IMG/VR virus record: IMGVR_UViG_3300047554_000581
Span: 1 to 41,740 of that record
From: a virus
Strand: one strand, 5' to 3'
DNA: 41,740 nt
Of the stretch, positions 8,957-17,456 are shown piece by piece. A program made the position numbers and the translations under genes. Positions within the stretch are counted from its first letter, which is position 1. Every line of letters begins with the position of its first letter. The notes under the pieces were generated by a model. That model had not been told where the DNA came from. It searched no databases and saw nothing but the letters and a program-made list of their open reading frames with translations.

Positions 8957-9319
8957 ATGAGTATATTTGAGCCGGTAACTTTAACTTGGAATGATGAAGA
9001 ATACACAATCGAACCTAATCGTGTGATGGGATTGATTGAGGCAATCGAGGACATCATCACGTTAGAGGAAGTTGTTAGCAAAACAGGAAATAAACGCGGC
9101 AAATTATCAAGAGCGTTTGCTTCGGCATTGAGATATGCAGGGGCAAAAGTTAGTGATGAAGAAGTGTTTAAAACTATGTTTGGCAGCACCGCCGGCTCAT
9201 CTATTTCATCCGCTGTAACTGCTATTTTAATGCTTATGATTCCACCTGAGCATTTGAGAGCGGAAACCGTTAAAAAAAAGCCAGCGCAGCCAAGAGCTTC
9301 GTCAAAGAAGCGTACTTAA
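8957..9319 (+). CDS. Tail assembly chaperone, gpG-like (unshifted product)
   Basis: 120 residues and mainly helical, preceding the tape measure as lambda gpG does. It ends in a Lys/Arg/Pro-rich tail after the helix SAVTAILMLMIPPEHLRAE. The tail is coded across a perfect A AAA AAG slippery heptamer (9274-9280). A downstream open frame in the -1 register gives the fused longer form. The usual role is to hold the tape measure soluble and recruit tube protein during assembly; it is not in the mature tail. Confidence 0.82.
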   Translation: MSIFEPVTLTWNDEEYTIEPNRVMGLIEAIEDIITLEEVVSKTGNKRGKLSRAFASALRYAGAKVSDEEVFKTMFGSTAGSSISSAVTAILMLMIPPEHLRAETVKKKPAQPRASSKKRT

Positions 9320-9468
9320 CGAGCGTCGGAGTATGGGGGCTTTCGCCTAGTGAATTTTGGCGAATGCATCCACAAGAGTGGTGGTGGTATTTTGAGGCAA
9401 AAGTGCCTGAAATAAAAACCATTGCAAAACTTCCGACATGGGAAGAACTCTATGATGAGCTTGATTAG
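8957..9468 (+). CDS. Tail assembly chaperone, gpGT-like -1 frameshift fusion
   Basis: If ribosomes slip -1 at 9274-9280, codons resume at 9280 (GCC) and run without a stop to TAG at 9466-9468. This adds about 62 residues, including VWGLSPSEFWRMHP, then EWWWYFEAK and IAKLPTWEELYDELD, to the first 108. The extension has the Trp-rich look of tape-measure-binding T domains and no start codon or ribosome site of its own. Its stop directly abuts the tape measure ATG at 9469. The arrangement is well known for lambda gpG/gpGT and many siphophages; the specific product here is inferred. Confidence 0.8.
9274..9280 (+). other. Programmed -1 ribosomal frameshift site (A AAA AAG)
   Basis: A run of eight A then G at 9272-9280 is read GTT AAA AAA AAG in the gpG frame. 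The last seven bases form the canonical A_AAA_AAG heptamer, among the most efficient -1 slip sites in bacteria. It is positioned so that slippage joins gpG to the open frame ending at 9468. Confidence 0.82.
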
Positions 9469-11400
9469 ATGAGTGAATTTGCAAGTATTGGCGTTCGTGT
9501 TGGTGCTGATATAGCTCCATTGCAGCAAGGCCTAAGCCGTGGCTCAAAATCTATTGATAAGTTTGCTACGGATACTAAATCATCATTAGATTCTGCAAGT
9601 AAGTCGATTTTAGCTGTTGGTGCAGCCGCCGCCGCCGCTGGTGCTGCGATAATCGCTGGGCTGTATAAGAGTGGCTCTGAGGCCATAGATGCCCAAGCTA
9701 AGTTAGCAATCCAATTACGTACCACCAGCGAATCAATGGCAACTCTTACAAGAGCTGGCGATCTTGCTGGTATTCCAATCGAAAAAATATCTGCATCCGC
9801 AAAAAAATTAGATATAGAGCTAGGTAAGGCCGCCGGAGGATCAGCTAAGCAAGTCGACCTATTTAATAGATTGGGTCTAAGCGCGCAGAATCTCTCTGCC
9901 GTTCCACTGGATCAGAGAATCACTGCAATTAATAACGCAATCAATGCAAATATTCCTATCACTGAGCGCGCTGCCGTTGCTGCTGAATTGTTCGGCTCAA
10001 AAAATGCTGCGGCAATGCAAATGCTTGATCCCGCCACAATTGACACCGCAAGAAAGCAGGCGCAATTATTTGGGCTTGCGATTTCTGATATTGACGCGGC
10101 AAAGGTTGAGCAGGCTAATGATGCATTTTCTATTTTTGGAGTTGCTGCCGAAGGCTTAACGCAGCAGCTAACCGTTCAGCTTGCGCCAATTGTTCAGGCG
10201 CTGGGCGATCAATTTCTTGGTGCTGCTGAGGAAGCTGGAGGTTTTGGTAATGTTGCAAAAACAGCGGTTGATAAAGTTATCAATGTTGTTGGCTTTTTAA
10301 TTGATGCAGTCGATGCAATTAAGAGGGTTTTTTCTCTTGTTGCCGACGCTGGAATAATTGCATTTGGTGAGATTCAAAGGTCTATCAGTAAAGTAGCCTA
10401 CGACATTCTACAGACTCTTAGCTATTTGCCCGGTGTTGATTACTCAGAAACCATGGCAAGCCTTGCGAAGTTTAATGCAGAGGCAACAGCGGTAGTTGCA
10501 GAGGCAAAGAAAAACATCGACGATACGCTAATGGCGCCAATGCCTAGCGAAGCATTTAAAGACATTGTAGATAAGGCAAGAGTGGCCTCAGAAGAAGCCG
10601 CAAAAGCTACGATTGCTGCTAGAGATGCAGCTGGTATAAGGCCAACAGAATCAAGCGTAACAACTTCTGACCCTATAGCAGACAGCACTGCAAACGATGC
10701 GAAACTTGAGGCGCTTAGGAGCTCGCTCAAGTCTGAGCTTGAATTGCTTGGCGAAAAGCATATTTCAGAACAACAATTATTAATTGATTCGCTTGAGGCA
10801 AAAAGAATAACTCAGGAAGAATACGATCAGCTTGCGATTGCGGCTCAACAAAACTATCAAGTTGCACTTAATGACATCGAGCAGAGAGCCTCTGATGACA
10901 GATTAAGAATCGTTCAGATGGAGCAGCAAGCAAGAAAGCAGATTTTGGGTAATGCGTTAAGTGATTTGACTACTCTAATGAATAGCAAGTCACGCAAAAT
11001 GTTTGAAATTGGTAAGGCTGCGGCAATTTCTCAAACGGTATTGGGGACTATTGAGTCTGCGCAAAAATCTTACAGCGCTTTGGCTGGAATTCCAGTAGTT
11101 GGTCCAGCTCTAGGTATTGCAGCGGCTGGTGCTGCTACTCTTGCTGGTATGGCAAGAGTTCAGGCAATTAGATCACAATCATTTGGCGGCTCTGGTGGGG
11201 CTGGCGCGGCTTCAAATACTCAGAATGTAAATGCTGCAAGCACGCCAGTAACTCAAGGCGGTGGTGCAAACGCAGGGCAGACGTTGACCATTGCACCGAT
11301 TGACCCCAATGCAATATTTAGCGGTTCTGCGGTTGGTGGATTGCTTGGACAGATTAATAGTTTTGTGAAAGATGGCGGCAAGTTGGTGATGGCACAATGA
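9469..11400 (+). CDS. Tail tape measure protein
   Basis: 643 residues. It sets tail length and is ejected ahead of DNA. Features: a hydrophobic Ala/Gly-rich segment near residues 48-66 (ILAVGAAAAAAGAAIIAGLY), long helical stretches, a second hydrophobic region around residues 265-310, a charged coiled coil around 410-500, and a C-terminal hydrophobic Gly/Ala block (LAGIPVVGPALGIAAAGAATLAG). At about 1.5 angstrom per residue the tail would be somewhat under 100 nm, a short siphovirus tail. It is the largest gene of the early tail module and follows the chaperone pair. Confidence 0.9.
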   Translation: MSEFASIGVRVGADIAPLQQGLSRGSKSIDKFATDTKSSLDSASKSILAVGAAAAAAGAAIIAGLYKSGSEAIDAQAKLAIQLRTTSESMATLTRAGDLAGIPIEKISASAKKLDIELGKAAGGSAKQVDLFNRLGLSAQNLSAVPLDQRITAINNAINANIPITERAAVAAELFGSKNAAAMQMLDPATIDTARKQAQLFGLAISDIDAAKVEQANDAFSIFGVAAEGLTQQLTVQLAPIVQALGDQFLGAAEEAGGFGNVAKTAVDKVINVVGFLIDAVDAIKRVFSLVADAGIIAFGEIQRSISKVAYDILQTLSYLPGVDYSETMASLAKFNAEATAVVAEAKKNIDDTLMAPMPSEAFKDIVDKARVASEEAAKATIAARDAAGIRPTESSVTTSDPIADSTANDAKLEALRSSLKSELELLGEKHISEQQLLIDSLEAKRITQEEYDQLAIAAQQNYQVALNDIEQRASDDRLRIVQMEQQARKQILGNALSDLTTLMNSKSRKMFEIGKAAAISQTVLGTIESAQKSYSALAGIPVVGPALGIAAAGAATLAGMARVQAIRSQSFGGSGGAGAASNTQNVNAASTPVTQGGGANAGQTLTIAPIDPNAIFSGSAVGGLLGQINSFVKDGGKLVMAQ

Positions 11401-12266
11401 GCATTTACATTTCAAACAGCCTGTATCTTAATGGCGGCCTCGGCGCAGATTTTAATGAGAATAACCCTATTATTGGGTATCACTCTATTCTATTGCCGAA
11501 TTCATTTACGGCTGATGAGCCGGTGGCAACAAGGCCGGCATTGAATATGTGGACGCCTGATACCGCTAGCGTGTGGGAGGGTGAGTCATATTCTGGTGTT
11601 TCTGCGCCATACGAAAGCCTTATTACTCTTAGCAATCCTAATATGTATTATGTGGATTATATTGGGATAGCTAAACACAATTTTGGTGATGGCGGTTATA
11701 CCTATGTTTTCCAAAAATCAGCCGATGGTTCAACGTGGGTAAATGTAACCACGCCGAGAATTTTGGCAAAAAATGACGCTATTCTTGATTATTTTGACAG
11801 TATAAATAGTCCATTTTTTAGGATAAAACTAACGAAAACAGCCGCCGAGGTTGCTGCCCCAATAATTGCGCATGTAAAACTTGGTCAGGCTCTAGTGCTT
11901 CAGCGACGTATATATGTAGGTCATGCCCCTGCTACTCTATCTCGCCGTGTAAACAGAATAGTTAATGGGTCAGAGAATGGACAATATTTAGGCCAAGAGA
12001 TAATCAGAAGCTATTACGTATCTGAGATAAAACAAGAAAACAATACACCTGAATTTGTGCGTAGCGACATAGTACCTTTCATTAATCACACAATCGGCGA
12101 AACCGTAATAAATGGGACTGCGCCGAGCACGTTTTTTTTCGCGTGGCGCCCAAGTGATTATCCAACCGAAGTGGTTTATGGATGGACGAATGATGAAATT
12201 GTGCCAGAAAACTCAAGAACAAACGGAATGATGAGCTGGTCATGTAAGATGGAGTGCGTCGCGTGA
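11397..12266 (+). CDS. Minor tail protein (distal tail region)
   Basis: 289 residues starting on the ATGA overlap with the tape measure gene. It is predicted beta-rich. A segment around residues 95-115 (GGYTYVFQKSADGSTWVNV) looks like a carbohydrate-binding or discoidin-like sandwich strand pair. No specific family recognised. The position directly after the tape measure is that of distal tail or tail-tip proteins. It ends on an overlap with the tail-tip gene that follows. Confidence 0.65.
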   Translation: MSIYISNSLYLNGGLGADFNENNPIIGYHSILLPNSFTADEPVATRPALNMWTPDTASVWEGESYSGVSAPYESLITLSNPNMYYVDYIGIAKHNFGDGGYTYVFQKSADGSTWVNVTTPRILAKNDAILDYFDSINSPFFRIKLTKTAAEVAAPIIAHVKLGQALVLQRRIYVGHAPATLSRRVNRIVNGSENGQYLGQEIIRSYYVSEIKQENNTPEFVRSDIVPFINHTIGETVINGTAPSTFFFAWRPSDYPTEVVYGWTNDEIVPENSRTNGMMSWSCKMECVA

Positions 12267-14488
12267 ATGATACTAAACTATTACGCTATGCAGAGCTTGT
12301 ACTTCATCCGTGCTCTAGGGTTTATGGAAGTTCGCCATGCACTGCTGCTTTAGGTGTAACAGGTGACTATAAGTGTTATAACTCGCCAAGAACGTGCCAA
12401 GACCCTGCAAACTTCCTAGCCGGTGACGAGCAAATAATTAGATGGGCTGTTCCTACTAATGACTTGCCGTTAGAAATAGATTGCATTCCAATTATTAGCG
12501 CCAATGGAATATCCCGCCGCCCGCAAATGTTAGACCCCGGTGAGACCATGGGGGTGAGAGAATCTGTAACTATAAATTTTGATAACGCCCTTTTTAATGA
12601 TGCTGGTTATGATCCTTATATATCTGATAGAACAGAAAATCCATATCTAAAAGGCACCTATTGGGGGAAGTTTTTCGCCAGATGGGGAAGTCTTCAGGGG
12701 TATGAATTTAGAACTGTCGATGGTTATCTTGGCCAAGACATAAATGATATGACGCGCCGGTATTATATAGTTGATTCAACTAGCGGTGTTGATAAAAAAG
12801 GAAGCACATCTATAACAGTAAAAGATGCCGTTAAATTGCTGGACGGTCAAAAGGCGCAGGCTCCATTGCCTTCATCCGGTAGGCTTCTTGGTGCGCTTAC
12901 TTTATCTGGTACATCATTGACTCTTACCCCTACAGGGACAGGTAATTTAGAGTATCCGGCAAGTGGTTACGCCTCAATAGGTGATGAGGTGGTGAGCTTT
13001 ACGCGCAGCGGTGATGCGATCACCCTAACAGGTCGCGGCCTATTCAGTTCATCACAAGAAGAACACGATGCCGATGATACATTCCAGCTTGCGCTCATTT
13101 ACGATAACAAAAGTTTTGCCTATATCATCAATGATATTTTACAAAACTATACTGAACTAGATACGGATTATCTTGATTACGACGTATGGGAAGAAGAATC
13201 CGTCAATTATGTTGGTCAGACATACGACGGGAAAATAATGAAGCCAACACCAGTTAAAACGCTAATCAATGAACTGATTAGAGAAGTAGGCTTAGTTTTT
13301 TGGACTGATCTTGTAAACAAAAAGATAAAAATTAAGGCATTAAGGGCTTTTGTTCCTACCATTGATATAGATGACAATGTTGTTATTAGCGGATCAATGA
13401 ATAGCAAGCGTCTTGATGATAAAAGAGTTTCGGATGTTTGGGTTTATTACGGGAAGAAAAACCCACTTGAAGCGCAAGACAAAAAACAAAACTATAAGTC
13501 TATTTACGTTAAGGCTTCAGAAAACGCAATAGTAGCGCTTGAGCAAAACACACGCGCTATAAGCGAAGTTACAAGCCGATGGATTAAAACATCAAACCAG
13601 TCTGCGGCTGAATATATTGCAAATTCTATTATTTATCGCTATGAGACAGCGCCAAGGCAAATATCGTTTAGAGTTCCTCCTTCAATTGAATTAATAGAAG
13701 GTCAGGCAATAAATATATCCTCAAGAATATTTGAGGATGCTCAGGGTGATCCTGAGCCAGCTTTCGCTTGTCAAGTTATAGGACTGGCACGCGAAAACGG
13801 CTATTATTCTGTTGTCGCAGAAGAATTAAAACTTAATCAGCTGCCGGCGCCGGATGTTAGAGTTATCTCAATTTCTGCTGACACATACGACATTGATTTA
13901 AGGGCGCTTCACGATAGCTTATACTCCCCAGCTGGGGCAGGTGATATAGTTAGACTGGTTATAGATGAAGGGATATATATCGGATCAACTTCGCCAGAAA
14001 CGCCAGCGCTTGACATCGGAATATGGCCTGATACTGTTATTTTGCAGCTAGGTGGCACTGGAACAATTGAAGGTCACGGCGGCATACCTGTTGCTGGCGC
14101 CGATGGAGGCGATGGTGGAATAGCTTTATACACTAGGGAATCTGTAGAAATAATAGGAGATATAAAGATAAAAGGCGGTGGCGGTGCTGGTGGCGGCGCA
14201 ATTGTTGTAATGGGATCGTTCAGCATTTATGAAAAAGGCGGCGCGGGTGCTGGGTTCAATGCAATAAGCCCTGCAACAAAAGATTTGTATCAATCTGGTT
14301 TAGGTGTGCCAGGCGGAAACACAGGAAGGGGAGGGGCGCCGGGTGATGATGGCCAAAACTCATCAACTGTTGGTGTTGGCCTTGGCGTATCTAATTTATT
14401 TGGTGGCTCTGCTGGTCTTGCAATCGACGGATATAGCTATTTAACAATATCATCATCGCCTACAATAGTGGGCGACACTGCAAACTGA
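12263..14488 (+). CDS. Tail tip/hub protein with Cys4 motif and glycine-rich adhesin-like C terminus
   Basis: 741 residues. I choose GTG at 12263, which overlaps the previous stop (GTGA) and lies eight bases after GGAG; GTG at 12254 has no ribosome site. The N-terminal motif has four Cys (C17, C26, C38, C45; the last in CYNSPRTCQDPANF), a pattern I recall from many proteobacterial siphophage tip proteins. The middle is beta-rich. From about residue 590 the chain is glycine-rich (VAGADGGDGGIALY, IKGGGGAGGGAI), resembling polyglycine receptor-binding tips such as T-even gp38-type adhesins. Host recognition is inference. Confidence 0.72.
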   Translation: MNDTKLLRYAELVLHPCSRVYGSSPCTAALGVTGDYKCYNSPRTCQDPANFLAGDEQIIRWAVPTNDLPLEIDCIPIISANGISRRPQMLDPGETMGVRESVTINFDNALFNDAGYDPYISDRTENPYLKGTYWGKFFARWGSLQGYEFRTVDGYLGQDINDMTRRYYIVDSTSGVDKKGSTSITVKDAVKLLDGQKAQAPLPSSGRLLGALTLSGTSLTLTPTGTGNLEYPASGYASIGDEVVSFTRSGDAITLTGRGLFSSSQEEHDADDTFQLALIYDNKSFAYIINDILQNYTELDTDYLDYDVWEEESVNYVGQTYDGKIMKPTPVKTLINELIREVGLVFWTDLVNKKIKIKALRAFVPTIDIDDNVVISGSMNSKRLDDKRVSDVWVYYGKKNPLEAQDKKQNYKSIYVKASENAIVALEQNTRAISEVTSRWIKTSNQSAAEYIANSIIYRYETAPRQISFRVPPSIELIEGQAINISSRIFEDAQGDPEPAFACQVIGLARENGYYSVVAEELKLNQLPAPDVRVISISADTYDIDLRALHDSLYSPAGAGDIVRLVIDEGIYIGSTSPETPALDIGIWPDTVILQLGGTGTIEGHGGIPVAGADGGDGGIALYTRESVEIIGDIKIKGGGGAGGGAIVVMGSFSIYEKGGAGAGFNAISPATKDLYQSGLGVPGGNTGRGGAPGDDGQNSSTVGVGLGVSNLFGGSAGLAIDGYSYLTISSSPTIVGDTAN

Positions 14489-14495
14489 GGTTGAT

Positions 14496-15932
14496 ATGCT
14501 TTGTATACTTGACAGATTTATAACCAGCACAACAAGCGGAGAAACAATACCATCCGCAACTGTAACAGTGACAGACTCTGTTACTCTTGGCCTTGCTGAT
14601 TTATACGATGATATTGATGGAGCTACGCCAGTAGATAATCCATTAACAGCGGATAGTAATGGACGAATTACTGCTTATCTTAAAGCAGGTCGCTACAATT
14701 TAACCGCAACAAGCGGCGCATTTACAACAGAATATAATGATGTTGTTTTGTCAAATGAAATATTGTCAGATGAAAATGGTTTTACAATAAAAAATCTTTC
14801 TCAGCCATTCTCTGGTGATCGTTATTATTCAATCAATGTAGGTAGAAATCTTGGCGATTCATATAAGCCATATGTTACTGTAAGCTCAATAAGTAAGGAT
14901 GGGTCAACTACTTACTTTGATGAGGAGCTAGCAACTTTAGACTATGTTAATTCTTCAATCTCGGCAAATGAGATTGTAACTAAATCAACATCTACTTTTG
15001 ATCTTGACCCTGCTGACGTAGGCAAAATAGTTCGTGCTACATACGTCGGCACAAAAACAATGACTATTCAGCCAGAAGCCACACTTCCTCAGAGTGCCAA
15101 TGCTTTTTATTATGTAACTAATCGATCATCGGGATTGCTCACAGTTGCGCTAGGCTCAGGCGTAACGCTTAATAAACCTGCCAATGCAGGCGGATATACA
15201 ACGCTACAGGTTCAGCGTGGCGAGACTATAAAAATAACTCGCGTAACAACGGATAATTACGATGTTGAAATAAGCCCCGGAAATCATGGCCTTGGTGGGT
15301 TTTCTATTTTCCAGACTGGCGTAAGCAATGATTACACAGATCAGCGTGGTAGCGGATTCATAGCATTTGGCAGCGGTTATAATGCAGGAATAGCAACAAC
15401 AACATCAAGCTCGCCAGTTCTGCACATGGAAGTATCAGAAAATGGTGCTGCGCAGTTTCTTAGCATTTTGCCTTCAAGTGCAGGCGCTAACGATGGAAAA
15501 TTAGGGTATAGAGATAGGACTGGCGCTGTATGGTCGCCAATTTCTGAGGTTCAAACGACAAAAACAACAGCAAATGTCAATTATTCAGCCATTTATGATA
15601 ATTTTGTCAGTACGAATGGCGGCGTCACTATTCGTCTGCGCGTTTGGTGTGGGGATGTTTCAAAAGAGGCGCATGCGGTAGCAGAGGTTGCAGGAACGGC
15701 AACAACCGGAACTGCTGGATCAGCGTTACCGAGCCTGAGCACATCAATTTTGGCCTCTAAAATATACCCAAAATATGGAACTATAACTATCCCGTTTTAT
15801 ACCGTATCTGGTGGCAACACTGTGGCTAGTGGTTATCTTAAGATAGATACTTCGGGAACTGTTACTTATAGCATTATCAATGGAACTGCATACGGTGCTA
15901 GCCAGTTTGAATCAAGATATGTTTGCACCTAA
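14496..15932 (+). CDS. Tail fibre protein
   Basis: 478 residues. The N-terminal domain (SGETIPSATVTVTDSVTLGLADLYDD, then LTADSNGRITAYLKAGRYNLTA) is the prealbumin-like segment often found at the start of phage fibres. It is followed by low-complexity Thr/Ser/Gly/Asn beta-rich regions and a distinct C-terminal domain from about residue 355. It follows the tail-tip gene with a GAGG ribosome site. Its last four bases overlap the end of the minus-strand lipoprotein gene, so the two transcripts converge. Receptor binding is likely but not proven. Confidence 0.75.
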   Translation: MLCILDRFITSTTSGETIPSATVTVTDSVTLGLADLYDDIDGATPVDNPLTADSNGRITAYLKAGRYNLTATSGAFTTEYNDVVLSNEILSDENGFTIKNLSQPFSGDRYYSINVGRNLGDSYKPYVTVSSISKDGSTTYFDEELATLDYVNSSISANEIVTKSTSTFDLDPADVGKIVRATYVGTKTMTIQPEATLPQSANAFYYVTNRSSGLLTVALGSGVTLNKPANAGGYTTLQVQRGETIKITRVTTDNYDVEISPGNHGLGGFSIFQTGVSNDYTDQRGSGFIAFGSGYNAGIATTTSSSPVLHMEVSENGAAQFLSILPSSAGANDGKLGYRDRTGAVWSPISEVQTTKTTANVNYSAIYDNFVSTNGGVTIRLRVWCGDVSKEAHAVAEVAGTATTGTAGSALPSLSTSILASKIYPKYGTITIPFYTVSGGNTVASGYLKIDTSGTVTYSIINGTAYGASQFESRYVCT

Positions 15933-16120
15933 TCTTCACAGATTTTACCTGTGTTCCACTCACACATAAAATCTTCAATTGAGTAACCGATGATATACTT
16001 ATCAACAACACGGCCATCATCAAGAACCACGCGCTCTATGCGTGATGGCTGTTCTTCTCGATCTGGAAGTGATGAGCAGGAAGGTAAAAAAATGATTAGT
16101 GCAATTAGTGATAATTTCAT
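15929..16120 (-). CDS. Small outer-membrane-type lipoprotein, likely moron
   Basis: 63 residues. A Lys-containing n-region and hydrophobic core lead to a lipobox (LPSC, Cys15), then a short charged domain with two further Cys. Longer upstream in-frame starts exist, but the ATG at 16120 has a perfect AAGGAG six bases upstream and a signal peptide starting there. It is transcribed against the whole late operon from its own promoter (16146-16174). T5 llp and similar phage lipoproteins sit beside receptor-binding genes and block the receptor from inside the infected cell. A superinfection-exclusion role here is inference from size, lipobox, promoter and the adjacent fibre gene. Confidence 0.8.
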   Translation of the reverse strand: MKLSLIALIIFLPSCSSLPDREEQPSRIERVVLDDGRVVDKYIIGYSIEDFMCEWNTGKICED

Positions 16121-16145
16121 GACAAGCTCCTTGTTTGTTTTACTG

Positions 16146-16174
16146 ATTACAGCATTAGATGTTATGACTATCAA
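16146..16174 (-). promoter_or_regulatory. Sigma70 promoter of the lipoprotein gene
   Basis: On the minus strand: -35 TTGATA (16169-16174), a 17-base spacer and -10 TGTAAT (16146-16151), preceded by TGC (extended -10). Both boxes match consensus at five of six positions. Transcription would start about 16139, giving a short leader that contains AAGGAG just before the ATG at 16120. Confidence 0.8.
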
Positions 16175-16202
16175 GTTAAGAAGTGTAAAGTAGGAGAAAT
16201 AG

Positions 16203-16634
16203 ATGCGCGGCGACGTAAACGATGTATGGAAAGTTATTGACGTTTTGCGAAATGATGTCGCCGCTAACACGTCTGCTATCAGTGTTTTACAGACCAAAAG
16301 CGATCACTGCGAGAAGAATCAGGAAAACACTGAGCGCAAAATTGATAACATGTGCGAGCAGTTAAAAATTACAGAGCGCGAAGTCATGGGCAAAATCGAG
16401 GAGGTTCGCAAAGAGTCTTCGCAGAAAACTGATCAAATACTTGCGGCCATAACCTTGTTAAAAGACGCCTATTTGATCAGGCAAGGCATAGAAACTGGCG
16501 CAAAAGAAAACAAAGAGCAATATGCAGAAATTAAAAAAACAGCTATAAGCGTTATTCCTAAGCTGATTTATTTAGCATTTGCGGCAGGAATGGCAACCAT
16601 CGCATACATAAGCGGTAAAGGCGGCAATCCATGA
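16203..16634 (+). CDS. Coiled-coil membrane protein, XhlA-like, lysis module
   Basis: 143 residues: a long charged coiled coil (about residues 5-110) ending in one membrane segment (LIYLAFAAGMATIAYISG, about 121-138). The architecture matches XhlA-type holin-accessory proteins, which are encoded directly before a holin. Here the next gene is a holin candidate, overlapped by four bases. The ribosome site AGGAG is seven bases upstream of the ATG. The family is inferred from architecture, not from clear sequence motifs. Confidence 0.6.
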   Translation: MRGDVNDVWKVIDVLRNDVAANTSAISVLQTKSDHCEKNQENTERKIDNMCEQLKITEREVMGKIEEVRKESSQKTDQILAAITLLKDAYLIRQGIETGAKENKEQYAEIKKTAISVIPKLIYLAFAAGMATIAYISGKGGNP

Positions 16635-16885
16635 GATTAATAGAAGGATGGCAAAAGGCTCACAAATTCTGGTCTGTCCGCCTTGGAGTTATCGGCACCG
16701 CGCTCACTGCCCTATTTCTCGCAGCACCGGAGGCTGCGCTTCACGCATGGGCGGTAATGCCAGAGGATGTTAAGTCAATGCTGCCGCCTGAAGTTATCAA
16801 GTTCATGGGCATTTTTATCCTCGGTTCATCGTTCGTAGCGCGCATCGTTAAGCAGCCAAAACTTGAGAAAAAAGAAGATGAATAA
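16631..16885 (+). CDS. Holin
   Basis: 84 residues with two membrane segments (about residues 17-33 and 58-74) separated by a Pro-rich turn (AVMPEDVKSMLPPEVIKF), and a short charged C terminus. The layout KFWSVRLGVIGTALTALFLAAPEA...LPPEVIKFMGIFILGSSFVARIV resembles a widespread class of small phage holins. It is followed by an overlapping muramidase gene. It would permeabilise the inner membrane to time lysis. Confidence 0.8.
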   Translation: MRLIEGWQKAHKFWSVRLGVIGTALTALFLAAPEAALHAWAVMPEDVKSMLPPEVIKFMGIFILGSSFVARIVKQPKLEKKEDE

Positions 16886-17456
16886 CGCTATAAAGATGAT
16901 AAGAAACAAAGAAATTGATCTTGATGGCATCCATCCTGCTGCACTTGTTGCATTTATAAAGGTTGAATCTGGCGGGCGCGGCTTTTCTGATGATAACAAA
17001 TTAATCATACAGTTTGAGCCAAGATGGTTTGCCAAGAAAGAACCTTATGCCCCAACCGGCAAGTGGTCGCTAAACGGTATTGAAAAACAATCTCAAGAGT
17101 GGATTGCATTTAATGATGCCTGTCAAATTAGCAGAGAATCAGCAATAGAATCGACCAGCTTAGGACTTCCACAAATAATGGGATTCCACTGGAAAAGACT
17201 TGGATACGCATCCGCATTTGGAATGTGGGACGATTTTAATGCTGGCGAAAAAAACCAGCTCATTGCTTTGGTTAACTTTATTAAAACCGACAAGCGATTA
17301 TTTAATGCAATAAAAACTTTAGACTGGCATACAGTTGCAATGATTTATAATGGAGCTGGATATGCAGCCCTAGCGCATAAAATTGGGCGCGAGCCATATA
17401 ACGTTTCAATGTCAAAAGCGTACCGCGCTGAGCTTGCTAATGAGGGCATCTACTAA
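16878..17456 (+). CDS. Endolysin, N-acetylmuramidase (DUF3380)
   Basis: 192 residues from the ATG at 16878, which overlaps the holin stop by eight bases; a TTG further upstream only adds holin-coding Lys residues. The motif VAFIKVESGGRGF carries the presumed catalytic Glu, followed by IIQFEPRWF and the GLPQIMGFHWKRLGY segment, all typical of the DUF3380 N-acetylmuramidase domain. No signal peptide is seen, so export would depend on the holin. It cleaves peptidoglycan during lysis. Confidence 0.9.
   Translation: MNNAIKMIRNKEIDLDGIHPAALVAFIKVESGGRGFSDDNKLIIQFEPRWFAKKEPYAPTGKWSLNGIEKQSQEWIAFNDACQISRESAIESTSLGLPQIMGFHWKRLGYASAFGMWDDFNAGEKNQLIALVNFIKTDKRLFNAIKTLDWHTVAMIYNGAGYAALAHKIGREPYNVSMSKAYRAELANEGIY

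Noticed and set aside
16863-16877. Longer endolysin start at TTG 16863
   Set aside because: It lies within the holin Lys-rich tail, has no ribosome site, and adds only charged residues.
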